A stretch of 5,831 nt of DNA from Zavarzinia sp. (GTDB taxonomy: Bacteria > Pseudomonadota > Alphaproteobacteria > Zavarziniales > Zavarziniaceae), in contig JAQVKV010000188.1 in NCBI GenBank assembly GCA_028694545.1, positions 1 to 5,831 of the forward strand. Direction: 5' to 3'. The translations under genes were made by a program, and so were the position numbers. Each line of letters begins with the position of its first letter. The first letter of the stretch is position 1. Shown here piece by piece: positions 1 to 5,474 of the stretch. The notes under the pieces were generated by a model, which saw nothing but the letters and a program-made list of their open reading frames with translations, did not search any database and was not told where the DNA came from.

Positions 1-194
1 AAATCCGCCCCATCCGGGGTCAGGGAAACCCGCCGCGTCGTCCGGTGCAGCAGGCGCGCGCCCACTCGCGCCTCCAGCGCCTGCACGACGGTCGAGACGG
101 TGGAGCGCGGCAGGCCCAACTGGTCGGCCGCGCGGGTGAAACTGCCGCATTCGGCGACACGGGCGAAAATACGCAGGGCGTCGATCCGGTCCAT
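1..194 (-). CDS. LysR-family transcriptional regulator, N-terminal part (cut by window edge)
   Basis: The first 64 residues of a LysR-type regulator are visible; the rest lies beyond base 1. The protein starts MDRIDALRIFARVAECGSFT and continues with RAADQLGLPRSTVSTVVQAL and LLHRTTRRVSLTPDG. This is the classic LysR winged helix-turn-helix: an aromatic residue and the G-S-F-T-R-A-A helix, a recognition helix with S-T-V-S, then L-x-R-T-T-R-x-V-x-L-T-x-x-G. The effector-binding domain is not in view, so neither ligand nor target can be read. The ATG at 194 fits the family's usual N-terminus. A purine-rich GAGAGGG lies just upstream, though spacing to the ATG is short. The gene is divergent from the SDR gene at 319, and LysR proteins commonly regulate the divergent neighbour and themselves from the shared intergenic region. 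That regulation is inferred from layout. Confidence 0.93.
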   Translation of the reverse strand, partial: MDRIDALRIFARVAECGSFTRAADQLGLPRSTVSTVVQALEARVGARLLHRTTRRVSLTPDGAD

Positions 195-203
195 GGCCCT
201 CTC

Positions 204-246
204 ATTGGTCGGAATCAGCGACAGATATTGTCCAACCCGTCGGGTT
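204..246. promoter_or_regulatory. Candidate LysR operator elements in the divergent intergenic region
   Basis: The 124 bp between the LysR and SDR starts holds three short dyads in a row. They are ATT-N6-AAT (204-215), GACA-N5-TGTC (220-232) and AACCC-GTC-GGGTT (234-246, perfect 5-bp arms). LysR proteins typically bind interrupted dyads with a T-N11-A core between divergent genes, and the spacing here suits such a site. I could not assign convincing -35/-10 boxes for either gene. The elements are short enough that chance is possible in GC-rich DNA. Confidence 0.35.
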
Positions 247-318
247 TATCCGTCAAATCCGACGTCACACCCTGTTCCCGAGACGCGGCCCCGCCGCGCA
301 GGCAGAAGGGACCAGGCC

Positions 319-1092
319 ATGACGGACCATCGGATCGAAGGCAAGAGCGTGCTGATCGCGGGCGGCGCGAAGAATCTGGGCGGGTTGATCGCCCGCGACA
401 TGGCGGCGGCCGGCGCCCGCGCCGTCGCCATCCATTACAACAGCCCGGCCACCCGCGCGGACGCGGAAGCGACGCGGGACGCGGTGACGGCAACCGGCGC
501 CCAGGCGATCATCCTGCCCGCCGACCTGACCACGGCGGGCGCGATCGAGAAGCTCTTCGCCGATACGCTCGCCGCTTTCGGCACGCTGGACATCGCGATC
601 AATACGGTCGGCAAGGTCCTGAAGAAGCCGATCGTCGAGATTTCGGAGTCGGAATACGACGACATGGCGGCGATCAACGCCAAATCCGCCTTCTTCTTCA
701 TCAGCGAAGCCGGCAAGCATCTGGCGGACAACGGCAAGATCGTCACCCTGGTGACCAGCCTGCTCGGCGCCTTCACGCCCTTCTATGCCGCCTATGCCGG
801 CTGCAAGGCCCCGGTCGAGCATTTCACCCGGGCGGCGGCCAAGGAATTCGGCGCGCGCGGCATTTCGGTCAACGCCGTCGGCCCCGGCCCCATGGACACG
901 CCCTTCTTCTATGGCCAGGAGGAACCGGCGGCGGTCGCCTACCACAAGAGCGCCGCGGCGCTTTCCGCCTTCTCCCGCACGGGCCTGACCGACATCGAGG
1001 ATATCGTGCCGCTGATTCGCTTCCTCTGCGCCGAAGGCTGGTGGATCACGGGGCAGACCCTGCTCGCCAACGGCGGCTACACCACTAAATAG
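319..1092 (+). CDS. SDR family NAD(P)-dependent oxidoreductase
   Basis: A complete 257-residue classical short-chain dehydrogenase/reductase, of normal length for the family (about 250). The Rossmann nucleotide-binding loop is AGGAKNLGG (14-22), with Asn at the usual middle Gly. PADL (67-70) supplies the adenine-contact Asp69, and INTVG (94-98) replaces the usual NNAG. The catalytic tetrad is complete: Asn120, Ser147, Tyr159 and Lys163 in YAGCK. NAVGPGPMDT (185-194) and ITGQTLLANGG (243-253) are typical C-terminal motifs. There is no acidic residue right after strand 2 (IHYNSP, 38-43), which hints at NADP(H), but this is inference. The substrate cannot be read. The ATG at 319 is chosen because AGAAGGG sits 8 nt upstream and the Rossmann strand begins at residue 10; the open frame extends upstream without family-like sequence. 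It is probably a cytoplasmic enzyme controlled by the divergent LysR gene. Confidence 0.93.
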   Translation: MTDHRIEGKSVLIAGGAKNLGGLIARDMAAAGARAVAIHYNSPATRADAEATRDAVTATGAQAIILPADLTTAGAIEKLFADTLAAFGTLDIAINTVGKVLKKPIVEISESEYDDMAAINAKSAFFFISEAGKHLADNGKIVTLVTSLLGAFTPFYAAYAGCKAPVEHFTRAAAKEFGARGISVNAVGPGPMDTPFFYGQEEPAAVAYHKSAAALSAFSRTGLTDIEDIVPLIRFLCAEGWWITGQTLLANGGYTTK

Positions 1093-1112
1093 GCGGCATT
1101 CGCCACCTGTTA

Positions 1113-1125
1113 AGCAGGATCTGCT
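1113..1125. repeat. Short perfect inverted repeat between the SDR and DUF924 genes
   Basis: AGCAG-GAT-CTGCT is a perfect dyad with 5-bp arms, 42 bp upstream of the DUF924 start codon and 20 bp after the SDR stop. It could be an operator half-site pair or a small leader hairpin. It has no T-run, so it is not a normal intrinsic terminator. Just before it, GGCG-N5-CGCC (1092-1104) forms another weak dyad at the SDR stop codon. Function unknown. Confidence 0.25.
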
Positions 1126-1167
1126 AGGAAGGGAGCCGCTACGACAGAACACGAGGAAGACTGCGTC

Positions 1168-1716
1168 ATGAGCACGCCCGCCCCCGGCCCCGACGCCGTG
1201 ATCGCCTTCTGGCGCGATGCCGGCCCGGAAAAATGGTTCGCCAAGGACGGGGCTTTCGACATTGCCTTCCGGGACCGCTTCCTCGACGCCCATATGGCCG
1301 CCGCCGCCCGTCGCCTCGACGCCTGGGCGGCGACCGCCGAAGGCGCGCTCGCCCTCATCATCCTGCTGGACCAGTTCCCCCGGAACGCCTTCCGCGACAC
1401 GGCCCATATGTTCGCGACCGACGGGCTGGCCCGCCATATCGCGCGCGAGGCGCTGGCCGCCGGTCACGACCGGGTCGTCGCGGACGAGTTGCGCGTCTTC
1501 TTCTACCTGCCGTTCGAGCATTCCGAGGACATGGCCGACCAGGATCTCGCCGTCGCCCTGATCCATCCGCTGGGCAAGGACGTCGGCACCTTCGCCGAAA
1601 TCCACCGCGACATCATCGCCCGCTTCGGCCGTTTCCCCCACCGCAACCCTGCGCTCGGCCGCGAATCGACCGCCGACGAACGCGCTTTCCTGGCAAAGGG
1701 CGGCTTTTCGGGCTGA
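1168..1716 (+). CDS. DUF924 family protein
   Basis: A complete 182-residue protein with the conserved pattern of DUF924 (Pfam PF06041), of normal family length. Visible landmarks are AVIAFWRDAGPEKWFAKD (10-27), the family core GALALIILLDQFPRNAFR (59-76), FYLPFEHSED (112-121) and the C-terminal segment RFGRFPHRNPALGRESTADE (152-171). Members are mainly helical, with a fold likened to TPR repeats, and appear to be cytoplasmic; no biochemical role is firmly established to my knowledge. No signal peptide or membrane segment is seen. The ATG is supported by GAGGAAGA ending 7 nt upstream. The gene follows the SDR gene after 75 bp on the same strand, so cotranscription is possible but not shown. It ends tail to tail with recR, leaving only 7 bp between the stop codons. 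Confidence 0.92.
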   Translation: MSTPAPGPDAVIAFWRDAGPEKWFAKDGAFDIAFRDRFLDAHMAAAARRLDAWAATAEGALALIILLDQFPRNAFRDTAHMFATDGLARHIAREALAAGHDRVVADELRVFFYLPFEHSEDMADQDLAVALIHPLGKDVGTFAEIHRDIIARFGRFPHRNPALGRESTADERAFLAKGGFSG

Positions 1717-1729
1717 CCCCGCGTCAGCC
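1711..1729. terminator. Possible bidirectional terminator hairpin over two convergent stop codons
   Basis: GGCTGAC (1711-1717), a 5-nt loop CCCGC, and GTCAGCC (1723-1729) form a perfect 7-bp stem. The TGA of the DUF924 gene (1714-1716) and the TGA of recR (complement of 1724-1726) are on opposite arms. No T-run follows on either strand (TTCC on plus, CGAAAAG on minus), so it is at best a weak intrinsic terminator. It could also act as a 3'-end stabilising stem. Confidence 0.4.
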
Positions 1730-2335
1730 TTCCGACGGGCGTCGCGCGCGAAGTGCCGCGGCCAGCGTGCCGTCGTCGAGATAGTCGAGTTCGCCGCCCA
1801 CCGGCACGCCATGGGCCAGGCGGGTCACGGCGATGTCGCGGTCGGCCAGCAGGGCCGCGATGTAATGGCTGGTGGTCTGGCCGTCGACCGTGGCGTTCAG
1901 GGCCAGCACGACTTCCCGGACCGTTCCGTCCAGGCGGGCGATCAGTCCGTCGATGCGCAGATCCGCCGGGCCGACGCCGTCAATCGCCGAAAGATGGCCG
2001 CCCAGCACGTGATAGCGCCCGCGAAAGGCGGCGGAGCGCTCGATCGCCCAGAGGTCGCCCACATCCTCGACCACGCAAAGCATGGTCGGATCGCGCGCGG
2101 GATCGCGGCAGATGGCGCAGGGCGCGACCGTATCGAGATTGCCGCAGACCGGGCAGGGCCGGACCTTGTCCAGCGTCTCGGCCAGGGCCGCCGACAGCGG
2201 CGCCATCAGGCTTTCGCGCCGGGACAGCAGATGCAGCGCCACACGCCGGGCCGAACGGGGGCCGAGCCCCGGCAACCGGCCGAGGAGCTGGATCAGCCGG
2301 TCGAGCGCGCCGCCCGGTTCGGGCCCCGCCGCCAT
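1724..2335 (-). CDS. recR: Recombination mediator protein RecR
   Basis: A complete 203-residue RecR, the usual length (about 200). RecR works with RecO (and RecF) to load RecA onto SSB-coated single-stranded DNA in gap repair, forming a ring that can encircle DNA. Domains in order: N-terminal helix-hairpin-helix ([20 protein letters not shown], 14-33), a C4 zinc finger (Cys61, Cys64, Cys73, Cys76), the Toprim domain ([12 protein letters not shown], 88-99; [16 protein letters not shown], 111-126; [17 protein letters not shown], 144-160) and the C-terminal Walker-B-like motif [20 protein letters not shown] (172-191). All four zinc ligands and the acidic Toprim residues are present. The start at 2335 matches the family N-terminus but lacks a good Shine-Dalgarno sequence. 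It begins 16 nt after the ybaB stop, so translational coupling is likely. It is the last gene of the minus-strand cluster. Confidence 0.97.
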   Translation of the reverse strand: MAAGPEPGGALDRLIQLLGRLPGLGPRSARRVALHLLSRRESLMAPLSAALAETLDKVRPCPVCGNLDTVAPCAICRDPARDPTMLCVVEDVGDLWAIERSAAFRGRYHVLGGHLSAIDGVGPADLRIDGLIARLDGTVREVVLALNATVDGQTTSHYIAALLADRDIAVTRLAHGVPVGGELDYLDDGTLAAALRARRPSEG

Positions 2336-2351
2336 GGCGCCGATCGCTTGC

Positions 2352-2672
2352 TCAGAACGGCATCTTGAAGCCGGCGGGCAGGCCCATGCCGGCGGTCGCC
2401 TTCTGCATTTCCTCGGCCATGCGGGCCTCGACCTTGGCCTTGGCGTCGCGGTGCGCCGCGACGATCAGGTCCTCCAGCACTTCCGCCTCGTCGGCGACGA
2501 TCAGGCTGGGATCGATCTTCACCCGCTTCACTTCGCCCTTGCCGGTCATGGTGACGGTGATCAGCCCGGCGCCCGCGCGGCCCTCGACCTCCACCAGCTC
2601 CAGATTGCCCTGCATTTCGGCCATCTTGGCCTGCATGGCCTGGGCCTGCTTCATCATGTCCATAATCTTCAT
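2352..2672 (-). CDS. ybaB: YbaB/EbfC family nucleoid-associated protein
   Basis: A complete 106-residue protein of the YbaB/EbfC family, of typical length (about 105-110). Family members are dimeric DNA-binding proteins that coat the nucleoid and are almost always encoded between dnaX and recR, as here. Visible features are the N-terminal helix rich in Met, Gln and Lys ([19 protein letters not shown], 6-24), the central strands with [20 protein letters not shown] (36-55), the acidic helix [20 protein letters not shown] (62-81) and a short Gly/Met-rich tail. Met4 is an alternative start. The ATG at 2672 is preferred because TGAGG, whose TGA is the dnaX stop, lies 7 nt upstream as a ribosome binding site. 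This arrangement implies dnaX-ybaB translational coupling. Confidence 0.96.
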   Translation of the reverse strand: MKIMDMMKQAQAMQAKMAEMQGNLELVEVEGRAGAGLITVTMTGKGEVKRVKIDPSLIVADEAEVLEDLIVAAHRDAKAKVEARMAEEMQKATAGMGLPAGFKMPF

Positions 2673-2681
2673 GGGGGCGCC

Positions 2682-4535
2682 TCAGTCGTCGTCCGTTTCG
2701 AGATCGAAGATGTCCAGGATCGGCGCATCCTCGTCGTGCATGTCGTCTTCCGGCGGCTCTTCGTCAAGCGGGCCGGCAATACCCTGTTTCGGCAGCGCCC
2801 GCATCTCGAGCAGGCGCAGGCCCGGGAAAGCGGCTTCGAGCGCGCGCACCGGCGCCGAGGCCTTCAGCCGTTCGAGCAGGGCATTCTTCGCCTCGCGCTG
2901 GCGATCGCCCAGGGTCTCCGCGCCAGCCTCGTCCGACGTGTCGATCAGCCACGGCTGGCCGGTCCATTCCTTCAGCTTCTGCGCCACCTCGCGCAGGCGA
3001 CTGGGTGCGCCGGGCTCCAGCCGCACGATCATCCGCCCCGGCGCGAATTCGACGAGATGGACATCATTCGTCAGATGCGCCGCCAACATGATGTCGCGCC
3101 GGGCATCGAAGAGGGCCACCACAGCCTCGAAACTCTCGGGCAGCAGGGTTTCGGGCGCCAAATTCCGGGGCGCCGGCGCGCCGTCCTGCTGGAGATAGAC
3201 GACATTGCCTTCCGCCCGGGCGACCGGCGCGCGTTCCGGCGCCAGCGTTGGCATCGCCTGCCGCGCCTCCATCGGGCGCGACACGGCAAGTGCCGCTGGG
3301 GCGCCATTGCCGCCGCCTTGCGGCGCGCGCGGGCCGGGGCCGCCATTGTCCCTGGCCTCGACATAGTGTTTCACGATGTCGGCAGGCGGTGGCAGATCGG
3401 CGGCGTAGGCGAGGCGGATCAGAATCATCTCGGCGGCGGACAGCGGGCTGGGCGCCATCCGGACTTCGCCAAGCCCCTTCAGCAGCATTTGCCACGCCCG
3501 CGCCAGCACCGGCATCGACAGGGCCTTCGCCAGTTCGAGGCCCCGCGTACGGTCGTGTTCGGAAGCCGTAGCCTCCGCCGCCGCCTCGGGCACGATCTTC
3601 AGCCGGGTCAACCAGTGGGAAAGTTCGAGCAAGTCCTGCAGCACGACCGCCGGATCCGCCCCGGTATCATATTGATCACCGAGTTCGGCCAGCGCCGCCT
3701 TGGCATCGCCCCGCATCACCATCTCGAACAGGTCGAACACCCGGGCGCGGTCGGCGAGGCCGAGCATGTCGCGTACCGCCTCCTCGCCGACGTCGCCGGC
3801 GGCATGGGCGATCGCCTGGTCGAGCAGGGAAAGCGCGTCGCGCACCGAACCTTCGGCGGCCCGCGCGATCAGCGCAAGCGCAGCGGGCGCCACATTCGCC
3901 CCTTCCCGCGAGGCGATGCCGCCAAGGTGGGCGACCAGCCGGTCCTGGTCGATGCGGCGCAGGTCGAAACGCTGGCAGCGCGACAGCACGGTGACCGGGA
4001 CCTTGCGGATCTCGGTCGTCGCGAAGATGAACTTCACATGGGGCGGCGGCTCTTCCAGCGTCTTCAGCAGGGCGTTGAAGGCGCTGGTCGAGAGCATGTG
4101 CACTTCGTCGATGATGTAGATCTTGAACCGCGCCTGGACGGCGGCGAAGCGCACGCCCTCGATGATCTCGCGGATGTCGTTCACGCCGGTGCGGCTGGCG
4201 GCGTCCATTTCCTGGACGTCGATGTGCCGGCTCTCGGCGATGGCGACGCAATTGGCGCAGACGCCGCAGGGTTCGACCGTGGGGCCGCCCTTCCCGTCGG
4301 GCCCGATGCAGTTGAGGCCCTTCGCGATGATTCGCGCCGTCGTCGTCTTGCCCACGCCGCGCACGCCGGTGAGCATGAAGGCATGGGCCAGCCGCCCGGC
4401 CGCGATCGCATTGGTCAGGGTGCGCACCATCGCCTCCTGGCCGATCAGTTCGGCGAAGGTCGAGGGGCGGTATTTCCGGGCCAGCACGCGGTAGGGCTCG
4501 GCCGGGGATTCCATCACTGCGGGGTTGTCCGTCAT
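2682..4535 (-). CDS. dnaX: DNA polymerase III subunit gamma/tau (clamp loader ATPase)
   Basis: A complete 617-residue DnaX, the ATPase of the replicative clamp loader that opens and loads the beta clamp and, through the tau part, links polymerase to helicase. The AAA+ core includes YRVLARKYRPSTFAELIGQE (15-34), Walker A GVRGVGKTT (57-65), zinc ligands Cys76, Cys90, Cys93 and Cys96, Walker B IYIIDEVHM (139-147), sensor 1 FATTE (171-175), the SRC arginine finger (Arg186) and sensor 2 GSVRDA (229-234). A collar domain follows to about 390. Then come a Gly/Pro/Ala-rich linker (about 395-465), a tau-like C-terminal domain (about 466-580) and a very acidic tail (591-617, 15 of 27 Asp/Glu). The open frame continues upstream of 4535 only by reading through the terminator and SRP RNA gene, so that extension is rejected. 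Met8 (4514) is an alternative start; neither start has a strong Shine-Dalgarno. Confidence 0.96.
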   Translation of the reverse strand: MTDNPAVMESPAEPYRVLARKYRPSTFAELIGQEAMVRTLTNAIAAGRLAHAFMLTGVRGVGKTTTARIIAKGLNCIGPDGKGGPTVEPCGVCANCVAIAESRHIDVQEMDAASRTGVNDIREIIEGVRFAAVQARFKIYIIDEVHMLSTSAFNALLKTLEEPPPHVKFIFATTEIRKVPVTVLSRCQRFDLRRIDQDRLVAHLGGIASREGANVAPAALALIARAAEGSVRDALSLLDQAIAHAAGDVGEEAVRDMLGLADRARVFDLFEMVMRGDAKAALAELGDQYDTGADPAVVLQDLLELSHWLTRLKIVPEAAAEATASEHDRTRGLELAKALSMPVLARAWQMLLKGLGEVRMAPSPLSAAEMILIRLAYAADLPPPADIVKHYVEARDNGGPGPRAPQGGGNGAPAALAVSRPMEARQAMPTLAPERAPVARAEGNVVYLQQDGAPAPRNLAPETLLPESFEAVVALFDARRDIMLAAHLTNDVHLVEFAPGRMIVRLEPGAPSRLREVAQKLKEWTGQPWLIDTSDEAGAETLGDRQREAKNALLERLKASAPVRALEAAFPGLRLLEMRALPKQGIAGPLDEEPPEDDMHDEDAPILDIFDLETDDD

Positions 4536-4574
4536 CGGGCGCGATTGTGGCGGTTGAGGCGAAACGGCGCCACG

Positions 4575-4604
4575 AAAAAAGCCGCGTGATCCACGCGGCT
4601 TTTT
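4575..4604 (-). terminator. Intrinsic terminator of the SRP RNA gene
   Basis: A GC-rich perfect 9-bp stem (AGCCGCGTG / CACGCGGCT) with a 3-nt loop lengthens to 13 bp through flanking A/T runs. Read on the minus strand it ends in six T, directly downstream of the SRP RNA. The plus strand has five T, so it could work both ways. It lies between ffs and dnaX, 39 bp before the dnaX start codon. Confidence 0.88.
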
Positions 4605-4610
4605 CGGGGT

Positions 4611-4705
4611 GGGAGGCTGGACAACGACCCAAGTCGAATTCGTTACGGCTGCTTCCTTCCGGACCTGACCGGGTTGGCGAGAGACCTGTCCATCGCCAAC
4701 CTCCC
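4611..4705 (-). ncRNA. ffs: Signal recognition particle RNA (4.5S RNA, small bacterial type)
   Basis: The RNA scaffold of the bacterial signal recognition particle; it binds Ffh and the receptor FtsY for co-translational membrane targeting. The diagnostic domain IV lies at 4647-4670 on the minus strand: GGTCAGGTCCGGAAGG followed by AAGCAGCC, with the GGAA apical tetraloop and the asymmetric internal loop bound by Ffh. As far as I recall, it matches the E. coli 4.5S sequence at every position of this stretch. The ends pair as GGGAGG (4700-4705) with CCTCCC (4611-4616), and CAGGTC with GACTTG forms an inner helix, giving the single long hairpin of about 95 nt. There is no Alu domain, as expected for this class. 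The exact 5' end is inferred from the promoter, and the 3' end may extend a few bases into ACCCC. The 5' half also has a 9-bp perfect self-complementary segment (4672-4680 with 4693-4701). Confidence 0.95.
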
Positions 4706-4711
4706 GCGCTC

Positions 4712-4740
4712 TATATCGTCGAAGCGACGCCATTCGGCAA
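4712..4740 (-). promoter_or_regulatory. Likely sigma-70-type promoter of ffs
   Basis: On the minus strand TTGCCG (4735-4740) is followed after 17 nt by GATATA (4712-4717), and the mature-looking RNA 5' end GGGAGG begins 6 nt later at 4705. The -35 box matches the consensus at 4 of 6 positions. The -10 box is weaker; TATAGA two bases downstream is an alternative. The spacing and the distance to the RNA start are ideal, which is the main support. Confidence 0.6.
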
Positions 4741-4794
4741 GGGCTTTGCGCGGAATTGGCCGAAACCCCTTGTTCTTCAACACTTTCGGGTACG

Positions 4795-4811
4795 TTCCCG
4801 GTGGACGGGAA
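4795..4811. repeat. Perfect inverted repeat in the leader of the secreted-protein gene
   Basis: TTCCCG-GTGGA-CGGGAA has perfect 6-bp arms and a 5-nt spacer, 25 bp upstream of the ATG at 4837. It may be an operator or a small leader hairpin. No T-run follows. No clear -35/-10 pair was found for this gene, so the position of the dyad relative to the transcript start is unknown. Confidence 0.35.
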
Positions 4812-4836
4812 GATTGCGACGGGCAAAAGTGGCGCC

Positions 4837-5433
4837 ATGAATTGGGCCAAGGGCACGAATTTCCGTGTGCCGGTGATCGCTTTCGCCTTCGCCGCCGTCC
4901 TGCTTTCGCCTGTCTCCGGCGGGGCCGCGGCCATGGCGGAAGATGCGACCGCGGCCTGTCGCCGTCTCGTCAAGGAGAAGTGGGAGACCGCGCGAACGCT
5001 GGACCTCGAGGGCTGTCTCGACCGGCTGGCCGGCTCGCCCTCCCCTTACGACGAGAACGGCTACAAGCTTGCCCTCTGGGGCGAAGTGCTGCTGGCGACC
5101 GACGGCATCGGCCTTTACCAGTCGGATGACGGCGGTACGAGCTGGTCGGTGGCGCGCCAACCGGACGACATCACCGAAGCCGCCCTGATCGTCGCTCCGG
5201 CCGACCCGCCGCCCCTGCGCCCCACGGTCGAGGTGCCGGCCGAACCGAAGCCCGATGCCGCCGCCAGGGCAAGCGAGGCCGCGCGCTACCGCATGTGGCT
5301 GACCCTGGCGCGGCGCTGCGACCCCAGCTTGCCGGACGAGGGCACCCCCTTGCGCGACCTGCAATTCAAGGCTTCCGAATGCGAACGAAGCTTGCGCCTG
5401 CCGCCCGGCCGTGCTTCGACTGCGGGCGATTGA
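4837..5433 (+). CDS. Hypothetical secreted protein with one Asp-box-like motif
   Basis: I do not recognise this 198-residue protein. It has a clear Sec-type signal peptide: Lys5 and Arg10, a hydrophobic core VPVIAFAFAAVLLSPV (11-26) and a likely cleavage site AMA|ED after Ala34, so the mature protein is probably periplasmic or secreted. Four cysteines (41, 60, 161, 182) in the mature part could form two disulfides. GLYQSDDGGTSW (92-103) fits the Asp-box consensus S-x-D-x-G-x-T/S-W of sialidase/BNR proteins, but only one copy is seen. A Pro-rich segment (122-138) separates the N-terminal half from a charged C-terminal helix region. The ATG at 4837 is chosen because the signal peptide starts there; the open frame can be extended to a TTG at 4756 but without signal-like sequence. 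The Shine-Dalgarno is weak. It lies 41 bp before nudC on the same strand, so the two may be cotranscribed. Confidence 0.75.
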   Translation: MNWAKGTNFRVPVIAFAFAAVLLSPVSGGAAAMAEDATAACRRLVKEKWETARTLDLEGCLDRLAGSPSPYDENGYKLALWGEVLLATDGIGLYQSDDGGTSWSVARQPDDITEAALIVAPADPPPLRPTVEVPAEPKPDAAARASEAARYRMWLTLARRCDPSLPDEGTPLRDLQFKASECERSLRLPPGRASTAGD

Positions 5434-5474
5434 GACCGCGCTTCAAGAAGCAAGCTTTCCGAGGTCCAGCCGTC

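Noticed and set aside
100..318. N-terminal extension of the SDR frame
   Set aside because: It overlaps the divergent LysR coding region and adds no family-like sequence. The ATG at 319 has a good ribosome binding site and the correct SDR start position.
45..1088. 347-codon plus-strand open frame overlapping the SDR gene
   Set aside because: It is a different frame from the SDR, which has all catalytic motifs. The translation is Arg/Gly-rich with no recognisable domain.
265..1812. 515-codon open frame on the minus strand opposite the SDR and DUF924 genes
   Set aside because: It is antisense to two clear genes and overlaps the recR 3' end. The low-complexity Gly/Arg/Ala composition is typical of a shadow frame.
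2682..4535. Programmed frameshift in dnaX
   Set aside because: I looked for an A-AAA-AAG-like heptamer followed by a stem around the linker region and saw none; the linker coding DNA is GC-rich without homopolymer runs.
2082..4589. 835-codon open frame on the plus strand opposite dnaX, ybaB and recR
   Set aside because: It runs antisense across three well-recognised genes and the dnaX start. Its translation is rich in Arg, His, Gln and Gly without family motifs. Long shadow frames are expected in GC-rich coding DNA.
4536..4973. Upstream extension of the dnaX frame by 146 codons
   Set aside because: The extension would translate the ffs terminator, the SRP RNA gene and its promoter, and part of the divergent gene. 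Family similarity begins only at the MTDNPAVMESPAEPYRVLAR start.
5440..5451. GCTTC-AA-GAAGC as a terminator between the secreted-protein gene and nudC
   Set aside because: The arms are only 5 bp with an impossible 2-nt loop (4 bp if opened), and no T-run follows. It is too weak to call.
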